From contig NC_080421.1 in NCBI RefSeq assembly GCF_029873635.1, positions 1,488,001 through 1,552,000 of the forward strand: a stretch of DNA of 64,000 nt, read 5' to 3'. The DNA comes from Malania oleifera. Taxonomy: Eukaryota > Streptophyta > Magnoliopsida > Santalales > Ximeniaceae. Shown piece by piece: positions 12,772 to 24,500 of this stretch (the stretch's first letter is position 1; the number at the start of each line of letters is the position of its first letter). The notes under the pieces are model-generated. The model ran no database searches. It saw nothing but the letters and a program-made list of their open reading frames with translations, and was not told where the DNA came from. The translations under genes and the position numbers were made by a program.

Positions 12772-15700
12772 GTTTTATCATTATTACAGGCATTGATGAA
12801 AATTGGATTCTCCTTTGACAGCCCTGCTTTTTACTCCGTCTGTGAGGTAAACATTATTCCTTTTTCACTTGAAAGAACAAGAGGCATAAATTAGTTTTCT
12901 CTTTATATTGATACTTGATGAATTGGTTTCCATGATGAGGATTCATGTTCATTGCAAGAATTTTGAGAATCTAGTGTTTCTTTATGTGAAACAATATGTT
13001 GGGTGCTTTAGAATTTGGAATGGCCATATTATGGATGTATGTAGGTTTCATCATGCACAGCTCTGATGGTCATACTCATACAGCACCAATTTGCTTATAT
13101 TATCCAAATGATTAGTTTGGTGGCCTTTAATTTTCATCCTTCTCACCTCTATATCCCATCATTGTTAAGGGGGTGTGATTGGCTTGGATTGTCCAGTCGG
13201 TTTCCTTTTTAGGTGGAGTAGGCTAATGTTCATCAATGACTTGTTCTTTGGGTGAAGCCGATTTAACATGCTTCTTATGTTGGTCCTTTTCTACCACCAT
13301 GTTCTGGTTTTCACATGTTGTAGTACCATCTTAATATTAATATGTTGGTACTTGGTAATTGTTATCTACATTGTAAGTCAATAATTTTAATGGCGAGACT
13401 TGAAGATGGTTTCCATATAAAACCTTTAGCATATGTCTGACTGAAAATGCTGCTTTCCTTGGTCATCCAGAGCTTTGATTCGAAGAAGAATGGGAGATTC
13501 CAGCTGGATGGCTTCATATCACTTTGTATATTTGTACAATCTGCCCGGTATGTAACTTTTACATTTACATCAATGTATTTTTCAAGTTTCCTTCCAGATT
13601 GTCGAGGCATGGTTTGTAGAGGCTAATTCATGAATCCATCAACATTTTCAAGGTCAAATTAACCAAATGATCTGTGCACATTTGCATTGGCACAAAAATT
13701 TCCTTAATATTCTGGTTATAGTTGGTTCATCCAAAATGGAACCTAGCATTTTGTGTCATTTTATTGTAATAGATGTTCCGACTTTTTGAATTGTCAGATT
13801 ATTAGCTTTGGGTTGTACAGATACAACACAATGTGCATCATGTTATAAATCAATTTATTTTGAAATGTGGAATTCTCGCAACAGTACCTTGGCATGCGTG
13901 CTTTATGAAATTCTCCTTAGTAATTTCTCCAATTATTAGTTTAATAATTGCCAGTTATTTTACGAATGTCAATTTTTGAGTATTTCTCAAATCATAAATT
14001 TGTCACTACGCATTGAATATGCCTTGGGCGGAGATGTCTGGTTCCATTCCATTTTGACATTCTAAGAGTTTTGAAGTTCACATTCAAGAAAAGTCTGGTA
14101 TTCCTGACCTGTGAATAGACTCTTGCTTATAAGAAGTATGACGCAACCCTTTTTATCCCCCCCAAAAAAAAGTATTGCACAACAATCCGAGCTACACTTG
14201 AAAACTAAGTTGTTTTTCACTGTTCACAATACTTAAATGTGATACCAAAGAAAGAAAATCTGCAATGGTGTGGTCTTGCAGGAAAAAAGAAGGATGTGGA
14301 GTGTGGAGCCCTGGTAATATTCTAGTCCATAAATCACTTTCTTTGGAGAATCTAGGTTCTAGAGCATTGGATCATCAGTCATGCCTTTTTTTGTTCTTGT
14401 CTTCTTCTTTCCCCCCCTGCTTCCCTCCAATGCTTTGATTGCTTTCTTTCCAGCCTCCTGGCATTGTAAATCAGATTATGATTATTTGAGCTAGTCAGCT
14501 TGCAAGAAATAACTGCAAATGTGCCTCATATTGGGGCATCCAATTGAGGATAAACAGCCAATCCCACATTAGCAAGATTCAAGAAGTCATAAAGGCACAA
14601 CTCCCAAGGAGAGAAGAACCACGTACTGCAAAGACATCCCAGTTCAGGAGAGATGCTACACCCTAAAATTGGGATATTTTCCTTGTTATTGGGGAATCTC
14701 TCTTTGCAATTGATCTGCGACAGATGCGAACAATGCAGTAATGAATTTTAGTTAGCTATATTTGTTTCTGGGATTAACAAACAAAGCTCTAGAGGTGGTG
14801 TCCCTCCAGATATTGCTCATTTTCACAACGAAGTGCATCAAGAAATTGCTCAACTTGATAGTCAAGCACACTAAAACTGTCAACTAAACTGGCCCTCTAG
14901 TGAAAATATGGTCCTTGTCTATCATTATTTATGTTTTATTCTTTGATTAAAGATTAGTTTATATATATATTTTCCTGTGCAGAAACCTGTTTAATTCCTT
15001 TGATACAGCTAAGCAAGGCAGGGTGACTCTTGATCTCAACCAATTTATCTACTGCAGTGAGTATTTTCATGATTTCCATGTATTTTGATTGGAGAAATTT
15101 CGCAAGCAGACTGGTTTGAGCTCTTCAATCCAAAAAATGAGAAGGATTACCCATGTCTATAGAGCCCATGGATTTAATATTTTTCACGTGGAGAATTCCC
15201 CAATTACACACTCAACCTGACCCAATTTTACTTTTTGATCAAAGGTTGAGAGAGTTATTTTTTCAAGTCCTTAAGCCCCATCTTCAGTACATGTCTTTCT
15301 GACAATCTACCTATCTACTGGATCAATCAAGATTGTCAAAACGCAAAAAGCGATGGAAGTGGAGTAAAGTTGTGTTGAGTGCGCACATGTGCGCGCACAC
15401 ACAATGTCACAGATGGACAGTAAATATCTTTTATATTTTTTTTGAAAGGCCCAAAAGGGCCTTGCCTGAACAATGCTTGAAAGGGGTAGCCTCAACCCAT
15501 AATCACCCTAATCCAAATTTCCTACTAATATTAGGAATTGAACCCTGAGCTTCTCATTTCGAAGATTGGCAAGAAACCATTGGGATCAAGGCCCAGTTTG
15601 AATGATCAGTTGATCTTTTATCATCTGGAGGAGATGATTGGTATGGCCTCATGCTATGGTGGGATTCAGTTAATCCTACATCTGCATGTCTGATCTCAAA

Positions 15701-15870
15701 AGACTCCATCTCCCTACCATTGAAGAGTCCATGCCACTGCTCTGCTGATTGCAATTTCTGTGTTTTATAAGAAAATAAGAATATATCCAATGATTTTTTC
15801 ACTAATTTCATGTTTTTAACTTTTGGTTGTCATTCTTTTCTGTTGTGCAGCTGCCAATTGTAGGATATGA
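9517..15870 (+). CDS. PEF-type (penta-EF-hand-like) calcium-binding protein, 169 aa, ten exons
   Basis: Predicted exons: 9517-9600, 9667-9725, 9813-9853, 9935-9966, 10775-10803, 12460-12496, 12790-12846, 13471-13547, 14983-15056 and 15851-15870. All borders are GT..AG and the phases join to 170 codons including TGA. The protein starts [20 protein letters not shown] and ends ANCRI. Five EF-like units follow the layout of peflin/sorcin/ALG-2 relatives. EF2 (residues 51-62, [12 protein letters not shown]) is a canonical loop with acidic residues at positions 1, 3 and 12. EF1 (15-26) has Gln at position 12. EF3 (about 81-92), EF4 (116-127) and EF5 (146-157) are degenerate. It probably acts as a cytosolic Ca2+ sensor or dimerising adaptor; the partner is unknown. 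There is no signal peptide or membrane segment. The start has a good context (GAAGATGG). The last exon encodes only six residues, so its call rests on phase and the AG acceptor. Confidence 0.85.
12727..12768. repeat. (CT)21 microsatellite beside a splice acceptor
   Basis: A pure dinucleotide run of 42 bases lies in intron 6 of the EF-hand gene and ends about 21 bases before the AG acceptor at 12788-12789. It can serve as, or extend, the polypyrimidine tract. Confidence 0.95.
15434..15592 (-). mobile_element. Candidate tRNA-derived SINE in the last intron of the EF-hand gene
   Basis: Read on the minus strand there is an A-box-like TGATCCCAATGG (15577-15588), then 31 bases later a B-box-like GGGTTCAATTCC (15534-15545). 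A ~100-bp body follows, ending in an A-rich tail (near 15436). Spacing and order fit an RNA polymerase III promoter of a tRNA-derived SINE. No target duplication was recognised, and the family cannot be named without a library search. Confidence 0.45.
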
Positions 15871-16513
15871 CATCAATTGCTTTATCAGAGGTCCACATGA
15901 CACCGTAATGTAAAATGCTTATGTACATTGGAATATTGATTACAAGTCTTCTCTACGAGTAGGGGAGACAATTTTCCCTTCGTTTTTTTGGGTCTCATAA
16001 CCCCGTCATCCCCAACTCCCCTCAGACGCCAAAAAGAAAAGAAAAAAAAAGGGGTAAGGCTATTTTGAGGAGCTTGTATTTCAAGTCCTGGATTTCATTT
16101 TGTGTAGATTTAGACCAAATTCAAATGTAAAACTATGGATTTTAAGTTTTGAATTTTAAAATTTGTGGAGATTTGAAAGAAATTTGTAATACAATTATAT
16201 TTTGTTTAAGCTCACCATTAACTAAATCCAAGAGTTGAAAAGTTGAATGTGTAAGCATTGTAAGTTCTTTAATACTCAAATGGTTGATGGGTGAATGGTT
16301 GCAATATTGCTGTTCATTTATGTATGACACAAGATGTATTCCATCTTGGCTTTCTCTATGCTATCATTCGTACAATTACTTATTTTATTTCATTTCACAT
16401 GATGACAAACTCTAGCAAATGGATTGATTAGACGTGTGATGGGGTCTTCATGATGTCTCGAGACCCAACCTCTCTTTTCCATCATCTGGCCAGGGAGGCC
16501 AGTCTCCCACCTT

Positions 16514-16546
<33 letters not shown>

Positions 16547-17400
16547 GAATGGGACAGGAGGAGAATTGAAAAGAATGAAGAATTGTGTGAAAAAACGTGT
16601 AAAATTTGGTAAGTAGAAAGTTAAATTTCATTCAACCAAAAAGCAGAGTGGTGGTCCCCACGGACATGACACGATGGAAAGGGATCGGCACGTAAAAATG
16701 AGTATCGAGAGTTTAATTTTAGGTAGATACACTCAAAGAACCAGCCGTACCTGTGGATGGTGATAATTTATTCTGTGAGCCAATGGGGACCGTGAATGGT
16801 GATAGTTTGTTCTGTGAGCCAGTGGGAACCGTGGATGGTGAGAGTTCTCTGTGAAACAGTGGGAAGCGTAGGATGGTAATGGAAATGTGTCTCGGGGGTC
16901 GGGTTGGCTGAACATCTAACTGATGCATGGAAGCCGTGTCTGCATTTCGGACTTCACCTAATCAGCGAGACCTAGGGAAAAAATGCTGATCCATAGGTTT
17001 GGTGTCGCACTAGGGGATCTGAAGGGATTGTTGGTGGCTGAAATTTTTATATAATAATAAAAAAAAAAACAGTGACAATTAAACTAAAAAAAGAGAGAGA
17101 AAAAAAAAAAATGAACAAATCCTTGCTTACTTGAAAATCAGTGAGAAGGTAAAGTAGTTAGACTAAAATGGCAAACAATTCAGACGAATGCATATGCCAT
17201 CTTTTTTTAGTCCCCCCATAAAGCCCACTGGCTATTTTTAGAAATGTCCTTGCGGTTGTTGGGAATGTGCAATCTACCATCAACAATTAGGGAGTGTTTT
17301 GTTTTGTTCTCTCTCTCTCTAAAAATTATAATTATTATTGGAGACTTACACTTGGCTGGGAGTATGCTGTCTGAACGTCTCTTGACACTTCAAGATCATT
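15871..17400. other. Intergenic: EF-hand gene 3' UTR and low-complexity DNA
   Basis: The first part is presumably 3' UTR of the EF-hand gene. A (CT)n run lies at about 16521-16547, followed by a 39-bp tandem repeat (listed separately) and A-rich tracts near 17060-17110. No coding region or RNA gene is recognised. Confidence 0.5.
16751..16882. repeat. 39-bp minisatellite, about 3.4 copies
   Basis: Units begin at 16751, 16790, 16829 and 16866, each reading CYGTGRATGGTGATA then TTCTGTGAGCCARTGGGRA with small changes. The first two spacings are exactly 39 bp; the last is shortened to 37. Both strands show open frames across it, but these are by-products of the repeat. Confidence 0.85.
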
Positions 17401-17411
17401 TAACACTTCCA

Positions 17412-18010
17412 GATCATTTAGGGTGTGTTTGGATTGAGAATTTTGAAAAGAAAGAGAAAAATTTTCATTGTATTTTTTTTTACAAAAATATTATTGAAAA
17501 TAAAATTTTATTTTAATATAATTAAAAATATAAAAAGTCAAATATTAGTGATGAATATAATCAAATTACTTTTCATAGATTATGTGTTTCTTTTTTATTT
17601 TTTTTTCTATTTTTCTTAATAACCAAACACAAAAAATGTGAATTTTTTATTATTTTCTTTTGTTTCCTTAGTATTTGGTGAGTTCCAAAAGCCTTATGGT
17701 GTGTTTGGATTAAGAATTTTACTTACAAAAAGAAAAGAAAAGGAAAACTATATTTTCTCCCTATACCGAATATTACTAAAAATAAAAAATTATTCTAATA
17801 TAATTTAAAATTAACAAAATCAAATATTAAGGATGTATAAAATTAAAATTTTGTTAATTAATTTAATATGTTTTTTAATCTATAATGTTATTAAGAATTA
17901 AAATCAATTCAAATACCACTAAAAATTAAGAATGAAAGTTAATAGTATGCAAATTTTATTTATTTATTATATATTTTCTTTATAATAAAAATTTTATTTA
18001 TTTATTTAAT
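17412..18010. repeat. Two adjacent related MITE-like AT-rich elements
   Basis: Two ~280-bp segments each begin GGTGTGTTTGGATT (about 17420 and 17699). They share similar interiors: a block near AATATTANTGAAAATAAAA and TAATATAATTAAAAAT, then a CAAATATTA stretch. The first ends near AACCAAACACA (about 17621), giving a short inverted match to its start. This resembles the common plant non-autonomous elements with GTGTTTGG ends. A related scrap lies at about 37255-37540. Family and exact ends are uncertain. Confidence 0.45.
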
Positions 18011-18521
18011 TGACACAATTCTGAGTATTGGGGAGAAGTGTATAGGTGTAATTTTCCATTTTCATCGCTCTCCAGGGCCTTCACTGCTCAAGTTTGGACT
18101 TTTCGGGAGAAGAAATCATCATCGGATTGGAGGAGATGCCTAAAAGGTAAGGAGTTGATTCAAACAATTCGGGCTGTTCCCCGAATTATTTCTGATGGAT
18201 CATTAATGAATATTCCATTTTCGGACCCATGCTCTAGGGTTCTTAATTTTTGGAAACTTTCTTATATCTCTGCTTTTCAATGGTTTTGCACTGAATTTTG
18301 GCGTTTCAGTTTTTTTTTGGTTCTTCAAGTTTGATAGTTTTTCACGTTCTTAGTGGACGCATTTTTAGGTGCTGCTGATGATCGTTCATCACTTTTAGGT
18401 CCATATGCTGATACTTCTGGTGGCTGTTACGATTCGTCGTCGAATGCGTTCATTTGGGAGTTGGTGAATACATTATGCTTGTGGGCTATGTGAATATAGA
18501 CCCGTGAGCTTAACATAGCTG

Positions 18522-21500
18522 ATGAAGGTTATTGCGTACTTAATCTTTCTGGCCTACTCACCGCCTACATGGGCGAGTCTGGTTGCTGGTGCCTTAGTCC
18601 TTATCTCTCTTTCCCTTTCAATTTACCTTCTATTCGAGCACCTCTCAGCGTACAAGAATCCCGAGGTCTTTTTCTTTCTTTCTTTCTTTTTTTTTTTCAA
18701 AAAAAGAAAAGAAAAGAAAAGAAATCCATGTGCTGCACAATTATCACTATTCATTTTGTTTTGTAAAACTATCCTTCATATGCTTTGTTCTCATTTTTTT
18801 ATTTGGCCTTTCATGACAGGAGCAAAAGTTTTTGATCGGAGTAATTTTAATGGTTCCATGTTATGCAATTGAATCGGTAAGCCTACCTAAGTGAAACACA
18901 CATGACATCATTTAATAAATGTTTGGGGAAGTTATATATAGAATTATTGATATGCACAGATATAATTTTTTGAAATAATTTTGATAGTTTAATATGAGGT
19001 GTTATGCACCTGCAGCACCTCACAGTTGGTACAGAGGTGAAGTTTTTCGTAACATCCTCTGGTTTGTGTTGATTTTTGCAGTTTGTGTCGTTGATAGATC
19101 CATCAATTAGCGTTGATTGTGAGATACTGCGTGATTGCTATGAAGCCTTTGCCATGTATTGCTTTGGGAGATACCTTGTTGCGTGTTTGGGTATGCCTCT
19201 TAATAGAGCTTCTGGTTTATGAACCTTTTATCTGCACTTTTTCTGATAGATTTCCCCTCCAACTTCCAGATTCTATAATGGCATTTTTTTGTTGTCTATT
19301 ATTTTGCTCGTAGTCCCAAAATCTTTGTTTTGATATGCCTTGTGACACTATTTTTGCTTTTTTGAGGAAACATTTCAATACATATTGCTTTTGGAATTCA
19401 ACTAGCTCAGTTAAAGTCTTTGTGTGTGTAATCTCTTGTCATGGTTGCAAATGGAGTAGTGACAAATGACAAATTTGGCTTCTAAGCATGTCATTTTACT
19501 GATTTACTCCAAACAGTCATGTAAAACCTCTTGAATGTCTGAACCATAAAATAATTCCTTCTATGTTTATTACAAAATTGGCAGGTATATTTGAACATAT
19601 TAAAGATATTGTAATATGTTCATGTGGTTGTATACATGATGGGATCAGGTCATGTCATTCGTGAATGGGCAGTGATTACAATTTAGACAGATAGCAGGAC
19701 AATAAATCTGGTAGCTGCTGCTGAATTTTCATTTATTGATTATGATGCTTGCACATGTACAAGCGCATACTTATTTTTTCTGTTTTCATTAGATAGCTTC
19801 TTGATTACTTATGTTTTTTTATTACTTATTTTTATTCATTGTTTTTTTAAGGCGGGGAAGAGAGGACTATCGAGTTTATGGAGAGGCAAGGACAAATGAG
19901 TTCTAAAACTCCTTTATTAGAGCATGCTTCTGAAAAGGGAACTGTAAAGCATCCTTTTCCGGTGAACTATTTCTTAAAACCGTGGAAACTTGGTGAATGG
20001 TTTTACCAAGTTGTCAAGTTTGGAATTGTTCAATATGTATGTTTGCTTTTATATATTTACCTTTTTTTGTTGTTTCTAGAGTTAGCGATTCTGCATTTTT
20101 AGTAATCTATTGAAAACAAATTATATTTTTCTTTGCAGATGATAATAAAATCTTTTAGTGCTATTTTAGCTGTATTTCTTGAAGCTTTTGGTGTATATTG
20201 TGAGGGAGACTTCAAATGGGGATGCGGGTAAGAGAATCTCATGTGATTGTTAAAGAATTTTTTGCTCGGTTAAATCTTTTTACCGCATAATAACTTTACT
20301 TAATTATTACATGACCTTTTTAGTTGTCGCGGCCCTTTATTTTCCATCTTTTAGTTTTTACTTTTGCAAGAGTTCTTTTGCTTGGTTTTGAAGTTTTCCA
20401 TCAAATGCCTTCTAACAAAAGTGTATTTTTTCTTTTTTTCTAGCAATATATGGAATGTATTGTAGTTTGTTCCTAGATGTTGTCTTGGTAAGATTTTTTT
20501 TTTCTCTTAAGGATAGAAAAATAAAGATTTATTAAGCAAGAGAGAGAGAGAGAAGGATACAAAGAGGAAGATAATGCATTACATTAATTCAGGGATACAG
20601 AACAGCATCATGAAATTGCTCCTAAGGGAGAATTAGGAGTAGAGGAGAGAAGGGAAGGGGACGAACAAGAAGAAGGAAAAAGAAGAGAGGAAGAAGGGGA
20701 TGAAATTAGGGGAAAGAGCACGCATTCAATTTGCAATTGAAATTCATCAACAACTAACTTTTACATGGCTTTCACAGCAATTGAAATTCATCAAAAACTA
20801 ACTCTTACATGGCTTTCACACCTTATTTATAAGGAACCTAAATTACACAAATTACACATAAACCCATAAGGACACATGTAATTATAAATGAACCCCTAAA
20901 ATACATAAATGTTACAAACAAACCCCCAAAATAAACTCAGCCTAATTAATTACTTCTAGATGGGCTGAAGGCCAATAGTTCCTTATCAGCCTCCAATGAG
21001 GGTCCATCCATTGCCCCACTTCTTGTACCCAAAGAAACAAAAGTGAATGCCCTTACTTGAATTTATCATTCAAACTCTTTTGAGTCTTCGAATCAATTGA
21101 GATTTGCAATTTTGCATCTTGGACTATTAAAATTGTTTGAACTTTGTAATACTATGACTTCTGATTGCCTTTTGCAATGGTTTATTTGAACGAATTTAAA
21201 TGTATTAGCTTAAAATGGCCTACAAATAGTTTAGAAATTATTTTTCATTTTCTGTAATTTTTTTATTTTTATATTTCCTTTTTTAAAAATATAATTTAGT
21301 TCTATAAAATTTTTAAATTTTAAAGAAAATTAAAATTCTCAAAAGGCTCATGCCTCAACTCCACAAAGTTTAAGCCTAATGCCATAAGCCTAAAATGTCT
21401 TGCACTTTTGCCTTTTAAAAACCTTGTTCCATATTAGCGTGCCCTCTTAAGAAGGTGGTGTCATGTGGATTGTCCCTGTGATGTGTGCATGGATCTATTA

Positions 21501-24500
21501 AGCCGCAACAATCTCACTCAACTTCCACTCCTCCTAAATGAATTGATAAAAGGCCATTTTGTAATGACATTAAATGAAAACCAGAGTCACTATGCATTAA
21601 ATGTTTCTATCTTATCTTTTCTGGTTTCCTCTTCCCCCAAATGGCTAGCTAAACTGTCATTTTTGTGATTTTTTATTAAATGAAGATTAGAGGCACTATG
21701 AGTGCATAATATTTCCCCTGTTTTTATTTTCTTGGGGTCCTGTCCCCATCTTGTGTGGCTCTGAAGCTCTCTTTTCTTTTGCGTGTATGCACATTTTTCC
21801 CCCCTGGATAGGATGAGTGGGGGGGTGGTGTGTGGCAATAGAGGTGGGATACATAAACAGTAGCATTTCTTTGTTCTTAGTTATTGATAACTTTGTTTTA
21901 GTGCTGTCATATTATCTTGATATGGTGCAAATTTAGTTCATTATTCTTATTGCTAATGTTGAAAGTTGATAGAACTAGTGACTTTGGAATTTCATTTACT
22001 AGAGATGGTTAAGATTAGATAGTTTAGACAAAACCAAGCGGACAGACACAAGGGTTTTGAGATAATTAGGGATAGGCCAAATATATGGGATGCTGTTAAA
22101 ATCCCAAGTATCATTGTAAATAATAAACAAATTAGGAAAGTGGGTAAATGTGGGGGATTTGATATTATTTGGTAAGGGGATTGTTTCCTTGTTTAGAATA
22201 GATGATTGTATAATATAAGATTGGGATGTACATATGAAAAAATTAATTAAAATGTAATTCAAGGCTTCCGCTTACATGGTATCAAAGCTAGGGTTTCTTA
22301 ACCTTAGCTAACAATGGCCAGCAGCACCAGCAAAGGGGCAACCTCATTTGGAAAATGCGACAAGGATTTCGAGGTTACGTCCGTTGGGGTTTGAATAGGC
22401 TGGACAATACAACCTTTCCACTCTCAGTGGAGAAATTGAACGGGAAAAACTTTCGAGAATGGGCTTAATCCATAAAGTTGGTGATTGAAGGAAAAGGGAA
22501 ACTAGGTTACCTTACTAGAGAAAGGAGGAAACTCGACCCTACTAATGCTGTCGCCTTGCAAACATGGAGATTCGAAAACTCCATGGTCACGAATTAGCTC
22601 GCTAACTCGATGAAGCTAGCAATTGGTAAAATATACTTGTTCTTACCCATGATGAAGGATGTTTGGGACGCCATTCGTGAAACCTACTCCGATGTTGAGA
22701 GCTATTCACAAATCTTTGACATCAAATCTCGGTTGTGGCGGATGAGGCAAAGTGATAGGGAAGTCACAGAGTATTTCATGGAGATGACCCATCTCTGGCA
22801 AGAGCTCGATATGAGCATCGACGAGGAGTGGGAGTGCTCCGGCGACAGCTCCGGCGACAGCACACGATGCTGAAGGAGGCTCTAAAATGAAAGGGTCTTC
22901 GAGTTTCTTGCCGGCCTCAACAGAGATCTAGACGACATGAGGGGACACATCCTTGGTTGGCAACCTTTTCCTTCAACCCGAGAGGTCTTCACAAAAGTTA
23001 GGAGGGAGGAGAGTAGGAGGCGTGTGATGCTGAGGCCCCAAGGTGACTGGGTCGGGCTAGACCTATCCGTATCCGCCCCAAATTCAAATGGGAACACTGA
23101 TGGGCTTGATGTCTTGGCCCTTGTATCAAAAGGCCCAGGGGGATCCAGTCAACGACCACAAAAAGGTAAATTATGGTGTGAACATTGCCGCAAAACAGGC
23201 CATTCAAAAGATACCTGCTAGGAGATTCATGGAAAACCGGCAGATTGGAAGTTGAGACAATACCAAAAAAATCGTGGGTACCAAGCGAGCACTAACAAGT
23301 CAACTGAAAAATTACAAGGAGAGAAAACCAATAATACCTCCCCAAGTAGTGCATTCAGTCCTGAGCAGTTAGATCAACTGTATAAAATGATTTCGTCAAT
23401 TCAAACATCGGGTTAGTCTTCCTCTGGTTCCCTGGCTCACCGAAGTAATTATTTGTCAGCCTTAAATACTACATCCTGTTACAAATTTCCATGTATAATT
23501 GACTCGGGCACATCTGATCATATGACTGGTTTTTATCAATTGTTTTCATCCTACTCACCATATGTTGGGAATTTGAGAGTAAAAATTGCAGATGGCTCCC
23601 TCTCACCAATTGCCTTTAAAGGAAGTATTTGCATATCTGACTCTATAAATTTAAAATTTGTCCTATATGTTCCCAAGTTATCTTACAACCTATTATCCAT
23701 CAACCAATTAAGAAAAGACTCAAATTGTTCTGCTAAATTTGTTTCATCTCATTGTGTTTTTCAGGACCTGTCATTAGGGAAGACAATTGGCACTGCTAAG
23801 GCATATAAGGGACTCTACTACTTTGAGGAGGCAAGCTTGAGTGAATTATGTAATATTGCAATTTGTGATTCTACATCTATTTCTAGAGATAGTGAACTTT
23901 TGTTATGGCATTCAAGGATGGGTCATCCCAATTTCCAATATTTAAAACGTTTGTTTCCTTATATTTGTTCAAATAAAATGTCTTTTGAGTTTCAATGTGA
24001 AGTGTGTGAGCTTGCAAAACACCGTCGTACTTCTTTCCCATCATTCATGTACAAACCATTTCGCCCATTTACTATGATTCACAGTGATTTGTGGGGTCCC
24101 TCACGTTCCCTTAGTCGCACCAATACAAAATGGTTCGTTAATTTTATCGATGACCATACTCGTCTTTGTTGGGTTTACTTGCTGCTGAAAGACAAAACTG
24201 AAGTCCGCTCCATTTTCATCAGTTTTCATTCCATGATTCATACACAGTTCTAGACTCATATTCAAATTACGTACTGATAATGGTACGAAATATTTTAATA
24301 CTATTTTGGGAGCTAATCTTCAAGAAAATGGGATTGTTCATTAGAGTTCTTGTGTGGATACCCCTCAGCAAAATGGGGTTGTTGAACGAAAAAATAGACA
24401 TATACTTGAAGTAGCCCAGACATTAATGTTCACTACCAACATGAAAAACTATTTTTGGGGAGATGCCATCTTAACAGCTACACATCTCATTAATCGAATG

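Noticed and set aside
22277-22290. tRNA-like sequence after the 5' LTR
   Set aside because: It is only the primer binding site of the Copia fossil (complement of the methionine-tRNA 3' end), not a tRNA gene.
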